From assembly GCF_001746365.1 (NCBI RefSeq), contig NZ_MJAJ01000059.1, positions 1 to 55,126 on the forward strand: a stretch of DNA of 55,126 nucleotides, in the 5' to 3' direction. The position numbers and the translations under genes are program-made. The notes under the pieces are model-generated. The model did not search any database and was not told the origin of the DNA. It saw nothing but the letters and a program-made list of their open reading frames with translations. The DNA comes from Streptomyces sp. LUP30 (GTDB lineage: Bacteria > Actinomycetota > Actinomycetes > Streptomycetales > Streptomycetaceae). Positions 16,432-25,487 of this stretch are shown one piece after another (the stretch's first letter is position 1; the number at the start of each line of letters is the position of its first letter).

Positions 16432-18285
16432 GTGCACCTCACGTCCCCTCCCGTGCGCCTCCCGCACCAACGCGCCCCGCTGCACGGCCTGCCCGACACC
16501 CCCGAGGCATACGACGCCGTCCTCGCCGACGTCACCGAACAGGCCCTGCGACGGCTGACGCCGGACGGAAACCTCGAACACCCCGACGGCGACGACGACA
16601 TCGGCGACACCTCCCTCGGCATCACCTCCCTGCTGGCCCTCGCCTGGCAACGCACCAAGGACCCGCGCCTGCCGGAGCCGGTCCGGCGCAGCCTCGCCTT
16701 CCATCTGCGCGAGCGGGTCTACCGGGAGGACAATCCCGGCTACCCCAACCTGACGGTGCGCGGCTCGGGTCTCCCGTACGCCCGGTACGTCCTCGAAGCG
16801 GGCGCCCACCCCATCGGCGACTGGCCGAGCACGGTGTGGGCGCTGCTGCAGGCCGTGAATGTCCTCGACGCGGCCGACGGCCTGGTGGACGACGAGCAGC
16901 GGGCCGAACTGCTGGAGGTGGCCCGCGGCTACTGGAGCTGGCTGACCGAGGCGACCTTCTTCAACCCGCAGGAGGCCGGCAACCAGGCGATCGGCTGCGT
17001 GGTGGGCGGACTGATGCTCGCCCGTCATCTCCCGCCGGAAGCCGCGGAACCGGTCCGCGCGCGGGCCCTGGCGCTCTACACCGACGAGATCCGCGCCCAC
17101 CGGGTCCGCGACCGGGGCGCCCTGCTCCCGCCCGAGCACGGCGGCGCCTACGACAACAACTACGGCCCGATCTCCCTGTCCTTCCTCGCACAGGCCCACC
17201 GGATCAGCGGCGAGGAGATGTTCGCCGAGGACGGCGACGTCCTCGCCCGCTACATCGACGCCCGCCTCACCTGCGGCGGCTTCGACAACGGCGGCCCCCG
17301 CTACAGCGAGCAGCACTCGGCCTTCGAGTCGGTGCTCGGGCTGCGCTACTTCGGCGCCCGGATCGGTGCGGACCTGGGCCGCTACCGGGGCGACGGCCGC
17401 TGGGCCCGGCACGCGGTCAGGGCGGACGGCGGGGTCGACGGGCACTTCGCGTGGATGCTGGTCTGGCAGATCCAGGACACCTCGCGCTGGCACCGCGAAC
17501 CGTCCCCGTACGCGGCACGCCACCAACTGCGCGCCGGAACCGTCTCGGTGGCCTTCGACGACCGGATGACCCCGGCGGTGATCGAGGCGGGCGGGACGTA
17601 CTGCCTGGCCGCCGCCGTCCACCGGCAGCACGGCTTCGGTCCGGTCGCCGACGGCTTCCTGCTGTGCCGCCCGATGGGCGCGGTCCGCGTCCGCGACGTC
17701 CGCGCCGACGGCCTGACCGCCAAGCTCGTCACCAAGCCGGTCGTCGGCCGCGACCACGTCCTGCGGTACGTGCGCTCCCTGTACGTCACCGACGGCACGA
17801 CCCTGTGGACGGCGGTCGCAGTGGAACGCCTCGACGGGACGCCGTACCTGCTGGCCGGACTGCCCTACGCCGAGGACGACGGCGACCGGGTCCGCCGCAC
17901 GGCGCGGGCCGCCGTGTCCTCGCCGGGCGCCCTGCGCCTGACGCACCCCGACGCGCCGGGCCCGGACCACTTCGACGCCCGCGCCGAACTCACCCAGGAG
18001 CAGGCCGCCTTCGCCCTCGCCGCCGACCCGCGCGGCTACGGCGACCCGGACGAGGGCTGGAGCCACCTGGTCGGCTCGACGGCGCTGGAGGCCGGCCCCA
18101 TCACGGACGCGCCGGACGACCTGCACGTGTTCGCGGTGCGCTACGGCGCCGAGGAGCCGTTCGCCGCGTCGGCGGAGTGGGGCGAGGAGGGGCTGACCGT
18201 GCGCACGGACGCCTTCACCGCGGTCCTCGGGCCGGACGACGCGCACGGCGAGCCGCAGCTGACGCTGCGCGCCGTCGGCGGCTGA
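16432..18285 (+). CDS. putative second toroid/beta-sandwich carbohydrate-active protein, 617 aa
   Basis: No named family is recognised. It is soluble and has no export signal. The N-terminal 380 residues are helical, with aromatic-rich motifs typical of sugar-binding toroids (NNYGPISLSFLAQAHR, GGPRYSEQHSAFESVLGLRYFG). A beta-rich C-terminal half follows. The overall plan resembles the preceding gene, so the two may act in sequence on one glycan. I chose the GTG at 16432 behind GAAGGG; a GTG at 16378 would overlap the previous stop as GTGA but has no ribosome site. It ends the transporter operon and converges with the kinase gene. Confidence 0.6.
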   Translation: MHLTSPPVRLPHQRAPLHGLPDTPEAYDAVLADVTEQALRRLTPDGNLEHPDGDDDIGDTSLGITSLLALAWQRTKDPRLPEPVRRSLAFHLRERVYREDNPGYPNLTVRGSGLPYARYVLEAGAHPIGDWPSTVWALLQAVNVLDAADGLVDDEQRAELLEVARGYWSWLTEATFFNPQEAGNQAIGCVVGGLMLARHLPPEAAEPVRARALALYTDEIRAHRVRDRGALLPPEHGGAYDNNYGPISLSFLAQAHRISGEEMFAEDGDVLARYIDARLTCGGFDNGGPRYSEQHSAFESVLGLRYFGARIGADLGRYRGDGRWARHAVRADGGVDGHFAWMLVWQIQDTSRWHREPSPYAARHQLRAGTVSVAFDDRMTPAVIEAGGTYCLAAAVHRQHGFGPVADGFLLCRPMGAVRVRDVRADGLTAKLVTKPVVGRDHVLRYVRSLYVTDGTTLWTAVAVERLDGTPYLLAGLPYAEDDGDRVRRTARAAVSSPGALRLTHPDAPGPDHFDARAELTQEQAAFALAADPRGYGDPDEGWSHLVGSTALEAGPITDAPDDLHVFAVRYGAEEPFAASAEWGEEGLTVRTDAFTAVLGPDDAHGEPQLTLRAVGG

Positions 18286-18442
18286 GCGTCGGCCATGGGG
18301 GCGCCCCGCACCGCGTACGCGGGCAGCCGGGCGCCCCGGAGGAAGGCGGGGGAGAGGGACGGACGGGCACCCGGCGCGCCGCTCGGTCCCAGGCTCACGG
18401 GTCCGGAGCCGGCGCGCGGCACACCGCACGCGGGCGGCGACG

Positions 18443-19081
18443 TCACAGGGGCAGCGGCACCACCAGATCGGCCCGCTCGCGCGTCGCCGCCACCAGTTCG
18501 GCGTTGCGCTGATCGCTCCTCAGCACCCAGGCCACCGCCTGCTCGTGCGTCTTGCCGAACTCCTCGTGCCGGGCCACCAGGCGGCGCACCCGCTCGTCCT
18601 CGTCGCTCTCGCAGAACCACACCTCGTCCAGCGCGGCCCGCACCCGCCGCCACGCGCCCGTGCCCAGCAGCAGGTAGTTGCCCTCCGTGACCACCAGCCG
18701 GACCGGCGGCGGGACGGGCACGGCTCCCGCGAGCGGCTGCTCCAGCACCCGCTCGAAGCCCGGCGCGTACACGGTGTCCTCGCCGTCCGCCTCGTCCCGC
18801 AGCCGCCGCAGCAGCGCCGCGTAGCCGGCCGCGTCGAAGGTGTCCGGCGCGCCCTTGCGGTCCCGGCGGCCGAGCCGGTCGAGCTCGGCGTCGGCCAGGT
18901 GGAACCCGTCCATCGGCACCTGCACGGCCCAGGGATCGCCCGTGCCGTTCAGCTCCCGCACCAGGCGCCGCGCCAGGGTCGTCTTGCCCGCGCCGGGGCC
19001 GCCGGCGATGCCGAGCAGCGCGCGCCCGCCTCCCCCGGCAAGAGAACGGGCCCGGCACAGCAGATCATCGAAAGTGAGCAC
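18443..19081 (-). CDS. P-loop nucleoside/sugar kinase family protein (uridine-kinase-like)
   Basis: The 212-residue protein begins with helices leading to a Walker A loop GIAGGPGAGKTT (Lys33). It continues with VQVPMDGFHLADAELDRLGRRDRKGAPDTFD, the substrate motif of the uridine kinase/phosphoribulokinase group also found in FrcK-like sugar kinases. VTEGNYLLL supplies the Walker B-like strand. The GTG at 19081 gives the correct N-terminus but lacks a clear ribosome site. It is divergent from the NTF2-like gene and convergent with the sugar operon. Inference: it phosphorylates a nucleoside, a cofactor or a sugar. The location among sugar genes favours a sugar or derivative. Confidence 0.75.
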   Translation of the reverse strand: MLTFDDLLCRARSLAGGGGRALLGIAGGPGAGKTTLARRLVRELNGTGDPWAVQVPMDGFHLADAELDRLGRRDRKGAPDTFDAAGYAALLRRLRDEADGEDTVYAPGFERVLEQPLAGAVPVPPPVRLVVTEGNYLLLGTGAWRRVRAALDEVWFCESDEDERVRRLVARHEEFGKTHEQAVAWVLRSDQRNAELVAATRERADLVVPLPL

Positions 19082-19138
19082 ACAGCAGAGTGTCGCAGTC
19101 TCCTGGAAGGAGACCCGCAGGGAGAGGAGGACGACCCT

Positions 19139-19534
19139 TTGCCCGACGACGAGACGCAGATCCGCACCCTGATCACCCGCTGGGCCGACGCCGTCCGCCG
19201 CGGGGACCTCGACACCGTCCTCGCCGACCACGCGGACGACCTGGTCCTGTACTACGTCCCGCCACCGCACGCGGGCCTGCGGGGCCTGGCGGCCTACCGC
19301 GCCCTGTGGCCGCCCTTCTTCGCCTGGCAGGGCCAGGGCGCGCGCTTCGACATCGACACCCTCGACGTCACCGCCGGTCACGACGTCGCCTACGCCCACG
19401 CGCTGCTGCGCTGCGGCACGCCCGAGGAGCTGTCCGCGCACCCCACGCTGCGGCTGCGCCTCACCTTCGGCCTGCGCAAGGAGGGCGGCCGCTGGCTGAT
19501 CGCGCACGAGCACCACTCGTTCCCGCACGAGTGA
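19139..19534 (+). CDS. NTF2-like / SnoaL-like protein
   Basis: This 131-residue protein has the NTF2-like cone fold pattern: an N-terminal helix ETQIRTLITRWADAVRRGDLD, then DHADDLVLYYVPP, and a late sheet RLTFGLRKEGGRWLIAHEHHSFP. Known of the family: similar proteins range from ketosteroid isomerases to stress proteins (SgcJ/YybH type). The start is a TTG at 19139, chosen because AGGAGG lies 8 bases upstream and no ATG or GTG is available in frame nearby. It is the first gene of the group leading to phosphoglucomutase and GH65. Its substrate is unknown. Confidence 0.75.
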   Translation: MPDDETQIRTLITRWADAVRRGDLDTVLADHADDLVLYYVPPPHAGLRGLAAYRALWPPFFAWQGQGARFDIDTLDVTAGHDVAYAHALLRCGTPEELSAHPTLRLRLTFGLRKEGGRWLIAHEHHSFPHE

Positions 19535-19597
19535 CCCTGCCAAGGTGTGGCGCGCGCCACACTGTTGAGGGGGTCGATCGCGGGGAACCGGGCCTGT

Positions 19598-20350
19598 ATG
19601 ACGACGACGCTCGGCCTCCCCGAGGCCATCCAGGCCTGCCTCTTCGACCTCGACGGGGTCGTCACCCGCACGGCCGTCGTCCACGCGGCCGCCTGGAAGG
19701 AGATGTTCGACGCCTTCCTGCACGAACGGGACGGAGACGGATTCCGGCCGTTCGACGCGGGCGACGACTACGACGAGTACGTCGACGGCCGCCCGCGCGC
19801 GGACGGCGTCCGCGCCTTCCTCGCCTCCCGCGACGTCCGACTGCCCGAGGGAAGCCCCGACGATCCGCCCGACGCCCAGACCGTGCACGGCCTGGGCAAC
19901 CGCAAGAACGCACTGCTCCTGGAGAAGATCCGCACCCAGGGAGTCCAGGCCTACGACGGCACCCTGCGCTACCTCGAAGCAGCCCGTGCGCGGGGGCTGC
20001 GCACGGCGATCGTCTCCTCCAGCGCCAACGCGCAAGACGTGCTGCGGTCCATCGGCGCCGAGGACCTCTTCGACGTACGCGTCGACGGCGTCGTCGCGGC
20101 GGAGCGGGACCTGCCCGGCAAGCCGCACCCCGACACCTTCCTCGCCGCCGCCCGCGACCTGGGCGTCGAGCCCGCGGGGGCGGCCGTGTTCGAGGACGCG
20201 CTGGCCGGGATGGACGCGGGCCGCTCGGGGAACTTCGGGTACGTGGTCGGCGTTGACCGGGTCGGACAGACCGACGCGCTGTACGCGCACGGCGCGGACG
20301 TCGTGGTGAAGGACCTCGAGGACCTTCTCGGGCAGGGAGGGCGCGCGTGA
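19598..20350 (+). CDS. beta-phosphoglucomutase, HAD superfamily
   Basis: The 250-residue protein opens with CLFDLDGVVTRT, the HAD nucleophile motif with Asp17 and acid/base Asp19. It continues with a helical cap (HAAAWKEMFDAF), then IVSSSAN (motif II), GKPHPDTFL (Lys, motif III) and VFEDALAGMDAG (acidic motif IV). Known of the family: beta-PGM converts beta-glucose 1-phosphate to glucose 6-phosphate. I chose the ATG at 19598; an upstream extension in frame is not protein-like. The GTGA overlap with GH65 means the two are translationally coupled, as expected for a phosphorylase/mutase pair. Confidence 0.9.
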   Translation: MTTTLGLPEAIQACLFDLDGVVTRTAVVHAAAWKEMFDAFLHERDGDGFRPFDAGDDYDEYVDGRPRADGVRAFLASRDVRLPEGSPDDPPDAQTVHGLGNRKNALLLEKIRTQGVQAYDGTLRYLEAARARGLRTAIVSSSANAQDVLRSIGAEDLFDVRVDGVVAAERDLPGKPHPDTFLAAARDLGVEPAGAAVFEDALAGMDAGRSGNFGYVVGVDRVGQTDALYAHGADVVVKDLEDLLGQGGRA

Positions 20351-22692
20351 TCACCCAACGGTCGTACGCCGTCGAGCCGTGGTGTGTACGCGAAACGGAA
20401 CTCAACCTCGACGTCCTCGCCCAGAGCGAGTCGGTCTTCGCGCTGTCCAACGGGCATGTGGGCTGGCGGGGCAACCTCGACGAGGGCGAACCGCACGGCC
20501 TGCCCGGCGCCTACCTCAACGGCGTCCACGAACTGCACCCGCTGCCCTACGCCGAGGCCGGCTACGGCTATCCGGAGTCCGGGCAGACGGTCATCAACGT
20601 CACCAACGGCAAGATCCTGCGGCTGCTGGTCGACGACGAGCCGTTCGACCTGCGCTACGGGCGGCTCGTCACCCACGAGCGCGTGCTCGACCTGCGCCGG
20701 GGCGTCCTGGAGCGGACCTGTGAATGGACCTCCCCCGCCGGATCCACCGTGCGGGTGCGCTCGACCCGGCTGGTCTCGCTCGCCCAGCGGGCCGTCGCCG
20801 CCGTCGCCTACGAGGTGGAGGCGGTCGGCAGCCGCTCCCGGGTGGTGATCCAGTCGGAACTGGTCACCAACGAGAGCCTGCCCGATCCGAACGGCGACCC
20901 GCGCGCGGCGCGCGCCCTCAAGTCGCCTCTGGAGCCGGAGGAGGACGTGGCCGTCGGCCGTCGCCTGCGGCTCGTGCACCGCACGAAGCGCAGCGGGCTG
21001 CGCGTGGCCGTGGCCGCCGACCACAACGTCACCGGCCCGGAGCGGACCACCCTCAGCAGCGAGAGCAACGTCGACGTCGCCCGTCTCACCGTCACCTCCG
21101 TGCTGGAACCCGGCGAGCGGCTGCGCGTGGAGAAGCTGGTCGCGCACGGCTGGTCCGGCGCCCGCTCACGACCCGCCATGAGCGACCAGGTGGAGGCGGC
21201 CCTCGCGGCGGCCGGACACAGCGGCTGGGACGGCCTGCTCGACGAACAGCGCGCCTACCTGGACGACTTCTGGTCCCGCGCGGACGTCGAGGTCGACGGC
21301 GACGAGGAGATCCAGCAGGCCGTCCGCTTCGCCCTCTTCCACGTCCTGCAGGCCGGCGCCCGCGCCGAACAACGGGCCATCCCCGCCAAGGGACTGACCG
21401 GCTCCGGATACGACGGCCACGCCTTCTGGGACACCGAGACCTTCGTGCTGCCCCTGCTCACCTACACCGCTCCCGAGGCCGTCGCGGAGGCCCTGCGCTG
21501 GCGGCAGAACACCCTGCCCGCGGCCCGCGAGCGGGCGGTCCAGCTCGGACTGCGGGGCGCCGCGTTCCCGTGGCGGACGATCGAGGGATCGGAGGGGTCG
21601 GCGTACTGGCCGGCCGGGACCGCCGCCTTCCACGTCAACGCGGACATAGCCCACGCCGTGGTGGGCTACGTCGCGGCGACGGGGGACACCGACTTCGAGC
21701 GCTCGACGGGCGTCGAACTGCTTGTGGAGACCGCCCGGTTGTGGCGCTCGCTCGGCCACCACGACGCACACGGCGCGTTCCACATCGACGGCGTCACGGG
21801 GCCCGACGAGTACAGCGCGGTCGCCGACGACAACACGTACACCAACCTCATGGCCCGGGCGAACCTCCTCGCCGCCGCCGACGCCGTCGAACGCCATCCG
21901 CAGGAGGCGGCCCGGCTGGGCGTCGACGACGAGGAGAGCGCCGCCTGGCGGGACGCCGCTCAGGCGGTGTACCTGCCCTACAACCACGACCTCGGCGTCC
22001 ACGAACAGCACGCCGGCTTCACCCGCTACCAGCAGTGGGACTTCTCCGGCACCCGCGCCGACCAGTACCCGCTGCTGCTGCACTTCCCCTACTTCGACCT
22101 GTACCGCAAACAGGTCGTCAAGCAGGCCGACCTGGTCCTGGCGATGTACACCTGCGCGAGTCACTTCGACGACGAGCAGGTCGCCCGCAACTTCGCCTAC
22201 TACGAGCCGCTGACCGTCCGCGACTCCTCCCTCTCGGCGTGCTGTCAGGCCGTGATCGCCGCGCAGGCCGGCCATCTCGACCTGGCCTTCGACTACACGA
22301 CCGAGGCGGCGCTGATGGACCTCGCCGACCTGGAGCACAACACCCGCGACGGACTGCACATCGCGTCCCTGGCGGGCACCTGGACGGCCCTGGTCGCGGG
22401 CTTCGGCGGGCTGCGCCGCGACGCCGAGGGTCTGCGCTTCGCGCCCCGGCTGCCGCAACGGCTGAGCCGGCTGGCCTTCAGCGTCCAACTCCTCGGCCGG
22501 CGGCTGCGTGTGGAGATAGGCCCGGACAAGGCCGCGTACTCCCTGCTGTCCGGCCCCCCGCTGACACTCCATCACCACGGAGAGCCGGTAAGGGTGAACG
22601 GCGACGGACCCGTGGTGCGTGCCGTGCCGCCCGTGCCGGACCGTCCGGCGCCGCGACAACCCCTGCACCGGGGGCCGCAGACCCGCCTGTAG
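20347..22692 (+). CDS. GH65 disaccharide phosphorylase (kojibiose/trehalose/maltose type)
   Basis: The 781-residue enzyme has the GH65 plan: an N-terminal beta-sandwich (about 1-270), a linker and a catalytic (alpha/alpha)6 barrel. The general acid is Glu488 in GVTGPDEYSAV. Also conserved are GYDGHAFWDTETF (about 354-366) and HIASLAGTWTALVAGFGG near the phosphate site. Known of the family: inverting phosphorolysis of an alpha-glucosidic disaccharide yields beta-glucose 1-phosphate. The coupled beta-phosphoglucomutase gene supports phosphorolysis rather than hydrolysis. No signal peptide, so the disaccharide must be imported or made inside. Linkage preference cannot be read from the sequence. 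Confidence 0.92.
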   Translation: MITQRSYAVEPWCVRETELNLDVLAQSESVFALSNGHVGWRGNLDEGEPHGLPGAYLNGVHELHPLPYAEAGYGYPESGQTVINVTNGKILRLLVDDEPFDLRYGRLVTHERVLDLRRGVLERTCEWTSPAGSTVRVRSTRLVSLAQRAVAAVAYEVEAVGSRSRVVIQSELVTNESLPDPNGDPRAARALKSPLEPEEDVAVGRRLRLVHRTKRSGLRVAVAADHNVTGPERTTLSSESNVDVARLTVTSVLEPGERLRVEKLVAHGWSGARSRPAMSDQVEAALAAAGHSGWDGLLDEQRAYLDDFWSRADVEVDGDEEIQQAVRFALFHVLQAGARAEQRAIPAKGLTGSGYDGHAFWDTETFVLPLLTYTAPEAVAEALRWRQNTLPAARERAVQLGLRGAAFPWRTIEGSEGSAYWPAGTAAFHVNADIAHAVVGYVAATGDTDFERSTGVELLVETARLWRSLGHHDAHGAFHIDGVTGPDEYSAVADDNTYTNLMARANLLAAADAVERHPQEAARLGVDDEESAAWRDAAQAVYLPYNHDLGVHEQHAGFTRYQQWDFSGTRADQYPLLLHFPYFDLYRKQVVKQADLVLAMYTCASHFDDEQVARNFAYYEPLTVRDSSLSACCQAVIAAQAGHLDLAFDYTTEAALMDLADLEHNTRDGLHIASLAGTWTALVAGFGGLRRDAEGLRFAPRLPQRLSRLAFSVQLLGRRLRVEIGPDKAAYSLLSGPPLTLHHHGEPVRVNGDGPVVRAVPPVPDRPAPRQPLHRGPQTRL

Positions 22693-22723
22693 CCCATGGC
22701 GGGAACGGCCCGCCCGGGCCGGC

Positions 22724-23683
22724 TCAGGCGCGCACGCTCCACTCCCTGCGCCATCTGGCGATCTGCTGCGCGGGATCGCCGGTGTACGACCAGGGCGTGC
22801 GCGTCGCCCGCCGGCCGAGCATCCCCAGCAGCGGCGCCGCCACGTCCGCGACGCCCGCCGAACACGCGGCGTGCGCGAGGGTGTTGACGTCGCGCAGCTC
22901 GCCCGGGGCGACGCCGTCGTCCTGGCGGCCCATGATCCATCGGTCCCAGGTGCGGCGGACGTCGCTGACCGCGCCGTCGTTGTGCCAGTGCTGGCCGAGG
23001 CCCACCGAGGCGGAGCGGCCCGCCGTGCTGTCCTGGGAGTGGCGGAACTCCTCGACCCGCGCGTACTGCACCAGCACCGGCAGCGGGCAGCCAGGCGGGG
23101 CCACGCCGGCCGCGTCCCGGGCGAAGTCGTACATCAGACCGTGCGAGCCGTGCCAGCGGGCGGAGTAGTAGTGCAGCACCTGGAGGTGGCCCTCCATGCT
23201 GTAGGGGTCCCGCCGGTGCAACTCGTCCCACCAGCGGGCCAGTTCCTGCCGCCGCACGCCGGACGGGTAGAGGCGGGCCACCGAGATCAGCGAGGTCCAC
23301 GGCGTCGGGTCGTCCGGGCAGGACTCGGCCGCGGCCAGACAGGCGAGCACCGCGCCGTCGACGCGGTGCTGCTCGATCGGCACGCCCCGGCCCGCGGCGA
23401 TCGCCAGGTTGAACGCCCGGGCCGTCTCGGTGGCCGCCCGCAACACCAGCGCGTCGGCGCTGCGCGGTTCGGCGGCCAGCCAGGTCTCCACCGTCGAACT
23501 GCCCGCGCAGGCCTGTGCCAGCATCCGCACCCGGTGACCGCGGGCCAGGCGGTCGGGGCCGGTCGAGCGCAGCAGCTCGCGCAGTCCCTGCCAGCGGCCG
23601 ATGACGATGTCGTGCCGGACGGAGGAGAGTGCGGCGTCCCCGCAGTCGGGGTCGAAGTCGGGGGCGAATCGGTCCCGCGCCAT
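22724..23683 (-). CDS. conserved protein of unknown function, 319 aa, partner of APC permease
   Basis: I recognise no characterised domain. The protein is soluble and almost wholly helical, with repeated Trp- and Ala-rich helices (RHDIVIGRWQGLRELL, PWTSLISVARLYP, ELARWWDELHRRDPYS). This suggests a tetratricopeptide-like or alpha-solenoid fold. The ATG at 23683 has GAGAGGGG just upstream and lies 11 bases downstream of the permease stop, so the two are co-transcribed. Inference: a cytoplasmic accessory of the amino-acid permease. It converges with the GH65 gene; only a short GC hairpin (22706-22721) lies between. Confidence 0.7.
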   Translation of the reverse strand: MARDRFAPDFDPDCGDAALSSVRHDIVIGRWQGLRELLRSTGPDRLARGHRVRMLAQACAGSSTVETWLAAEPRSADALVLRAATETARAFNLAIAAGRGVPIEQHRVDGAVLACLAAAESCPDDPTPWTSLISVARLYPSGVRRQELARWWDELHRRDPYSMEGHLQVLHYYSARWHGSHGLMYDFARDAAGVAPPGCPLPVLVQYARVEEFRHSQDSTAGRSASVGLGQHWHNDGAVSDVRRTWDRWIMGRQDDGVAPGELRDVNTLAHAACSAGVADVAAPLLGMLGRRATRTPWSYTGDPAQQIARWRREWSVRA

Positions 23684-23694
23684 CACGGCCCCTC

Positions 23695-25161
23695 TCAGAA
23701 GTCGGTGGGGAGACCGTCGTGGGAGTGGGCGGCGGGACGGCCGTGGGGCACGTAGTCGGTCCGGACGGTCAGTGCGGCGTCGAGCCGGGCGGGCCGGTAG
23801 TAGTCGCTGCCACGCCGCCAGTACCAGAGCATCGGCGCCAGTCCCACGGCGAGCCCGCCGATGCCGATGGCGACGGCCGCCGGGTCCAGTTCGGCCAGCG
23901 ACTCGGCGAAGACCCAGAACATGAACAGCGCGCCGAACAGCGGCCACAGCCCGCCGAGGACGAAGTCGGACAGGGAGGTCAGCAGCGTTCTGCGGTAGGC
24001 CACGACGGCCGCGAGGCCCGCCAGACCGTAGTAGACCGCGATCTGCAGGCCGATCGCCGAGATCGCGTCCGCGAGGATGTCGCCCACCGAGCCCAGCAGG
24101 TCGGCGGCGACGAACAGCGCCAGCGCCACCCCGCCCACCACCGCGATCGCCACCCAGGGCGTGTTCCAGGTGCGGTGCACGCGGCCCAGCGCGGAGGGCA
24201 TCGTACGGTCGCGGCCCATGGCGAACAGCGAGCGGGTGACCTGGATCAGCGTCGTCTCCAGGGTGGCCACGGTCGACAGCATCACGGCGACGATCAGCAG
24301 CTTGCCGCCCCAGCCCGGCCACACCTCCTGGCCCAGCGCCGCCAGCACGTTCGCGCCGTTGTCCTCGATCTGCTGCGAGCTGAGGACGACGTTGACCGCG
24401 ATGGTGAAGACCTCGAAGAGCAGGAAGACGACGCCGACGCCGATCAGTCCGGCGAGACCGGTCGTGCGGCGGCTGTCGCGCGTCTCCTCGCTGAGGTTGC
24501 TCGTCACGTCCCAGCCCCAGTAGTAGAACGCCGCGACCAGCGCGCCGGACGCGAAGCCGGACACCCCGTGGAAGTGGCTGAAGCCGAGCCAGGACCAGTC
24601 GAAGGGCAGCGAGTTGTCCGTGTGGAGGAGGGCGAGCACCGCGAACAGCGCCAGGATCGCCAGCTCCACGCCCGACATGATCAGCTGCGCGCGCACCGTG
24701 AGCCGGGCCCCGCCCAGCACCACCGCCAGCATGACCAGGAACCAGGCGGCGCCGACGACGGTGGACAGCGCGGTGTCGTCGGCGAGGCCGTCGTCGAAGA
24801 GGGCGAGCGTCATCGACCCGGCCGGCAGCGATCCCGCCACCATGAAGATGGTCGCCGAGACGACCAGCGCCCACCCGCTGATGAAGCCCAGGAACGGATG
24901 GAGCGTGCGCCCCACCCAGGAGTAACTGGCCCCCGCGTTCACGTCGATCCGGCTGAGCCTGCTGAACGCCAGGGCGATGCCCAGCATCGGTATCGCGCAG
25001 TACAGCAGCGCCGCCGGTCCCGCCAGGCCCACGGCGCCCGCCAGGACCGCCGTGGTGGCCGCGATGGAGTACGCCGGGGCGCTGCCCGCGACCGCCATCA
25101 CCACCGTGTCGAAGGTGCCCAGCACATTCGCCTGGAGCCCTCTTCCGATGCCGTTGCTCAT
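23695..25161 (-). CDS. APC-superfamily amino acid/amine permease
   Basis: The 488-residue integral membrane protein has about twelve helices. Helix 1 carries TVVMAVAGSAPAYSIAATTAVLAGAVG, the broken-helix motif of amino acid-polyamine-organocation transporters. NAGASYSWVGRTLHP and the FYYWGWDVTSNLSEETRD loop are typical of actinobacterial APC members. The ATG at 25161 follows AAGGA by 9 bases. Known of the family: proton- or exchange-driven uptake of amino acids or amines. The C-terminal tail ends His-rich and cytoplasmic. Substrate unknown. It is divergent from the DUF5709 gene. Confidence 0.88.
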   Translation of the reverse strand: MSNGIGRGLQANVLGTFDTVVMAVAGSAPAYSIAATTAVLAGAVGLAGPAALLYCAIPMLGIALAFSRLSRIDVNAGASYSWVGRTLHPFLGFISGWALVVSATIFMVAGSLPAGSMTLALFDDGLADDTALSTVVGAAWFLVMLAVVLGGARLTVRAQLIMSGVELAILALFAVLALLHTDNSLPFDWSWLGFSHFHGVSGFASGALVAAFYYWGWDVTSNLSEETRDSRRTTGLAGLIGVGVVFLLFEVFTIAVNVVLSSQQIEDNGANVLAALGQEVWPGWGGKLLIVAVMLSTVATLETTLIQVTRSLFAMGRDRTMPSALGRVHRTWNTPWVAIAVVGGVALALFVAADLLGSVGDILADAISAIGLQIAVYYGLAGLAAVVAYRRTLLTSLSDFVLGGLWPLFGALFMFWVFAESLAELDPAAVAIGIGGLAVGLAPMLWYWRRGSDYYRPARLDAALTVRTDYVPHGRPAAHSHDGLPTDF

Positions 25162-25487
25162 GCGCTGCTTTCCTTCGTGCACGCCGCCCGGGTCGGGGAG
25201 GCCCGACGGCGTATGGGGGGTGAGGGTCGAGCGCCGCCGCGGCCCGGGAGGGATGGCCTCGAAGGACGGCGGTGGCCAAAAGCGCGGAGGGCGCCGTCCG
25301 AGCACTGCGTCCCCGGACGGTCACACCGAGTGTGCGAGTGACTATAGCCCGAAAGATTGAGCTTTCAAGATTGAACGGGTGGGTAATGTGCGGCCGCTCT
25401 TACGCAGGTGACATGTGTCGCGATTGGAGCGGGCCGCACGGGAAACGCGGACGGGGAAGACAGCACCGCGACCGGCGAGGAGGCACC
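25162..25487. other. divergent intergenic region, APC permease / DUF5709
   Basis: No gene is visible. An AT-rich block at about 25340-25390 carries a direct repeat AAGATTGA (25353-25360 and 25367-25374), a short inverted repeat GAAAG/CTTTC (25351-25355 and 25362-25366) and a possible stress-sigma promoter described separately. Confidence 0.5.
25361..25386 (+). promoter_or_regulatory. candidate SigB-type stress promoter for DUF5709
   Basis: GCTTTC at 25361 and GGGTAA at 25381-25386 are separated by about 15 bases. This approximates the Streptomyces SigB-like pattern GNNTT-N14-16-GGGTAY. The start codon lies about 100 bases downstream. One position of each element departs from consensus, so this is tentative. 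Confidence 0.3.

Noticed and set aside
22706..22721. terminator between GH65 and the convergent unknown gene
   Set aside because: The stem is only six or seven base pairs with a very small loop, and any GC-rich spacer of this length could contain it by chance.
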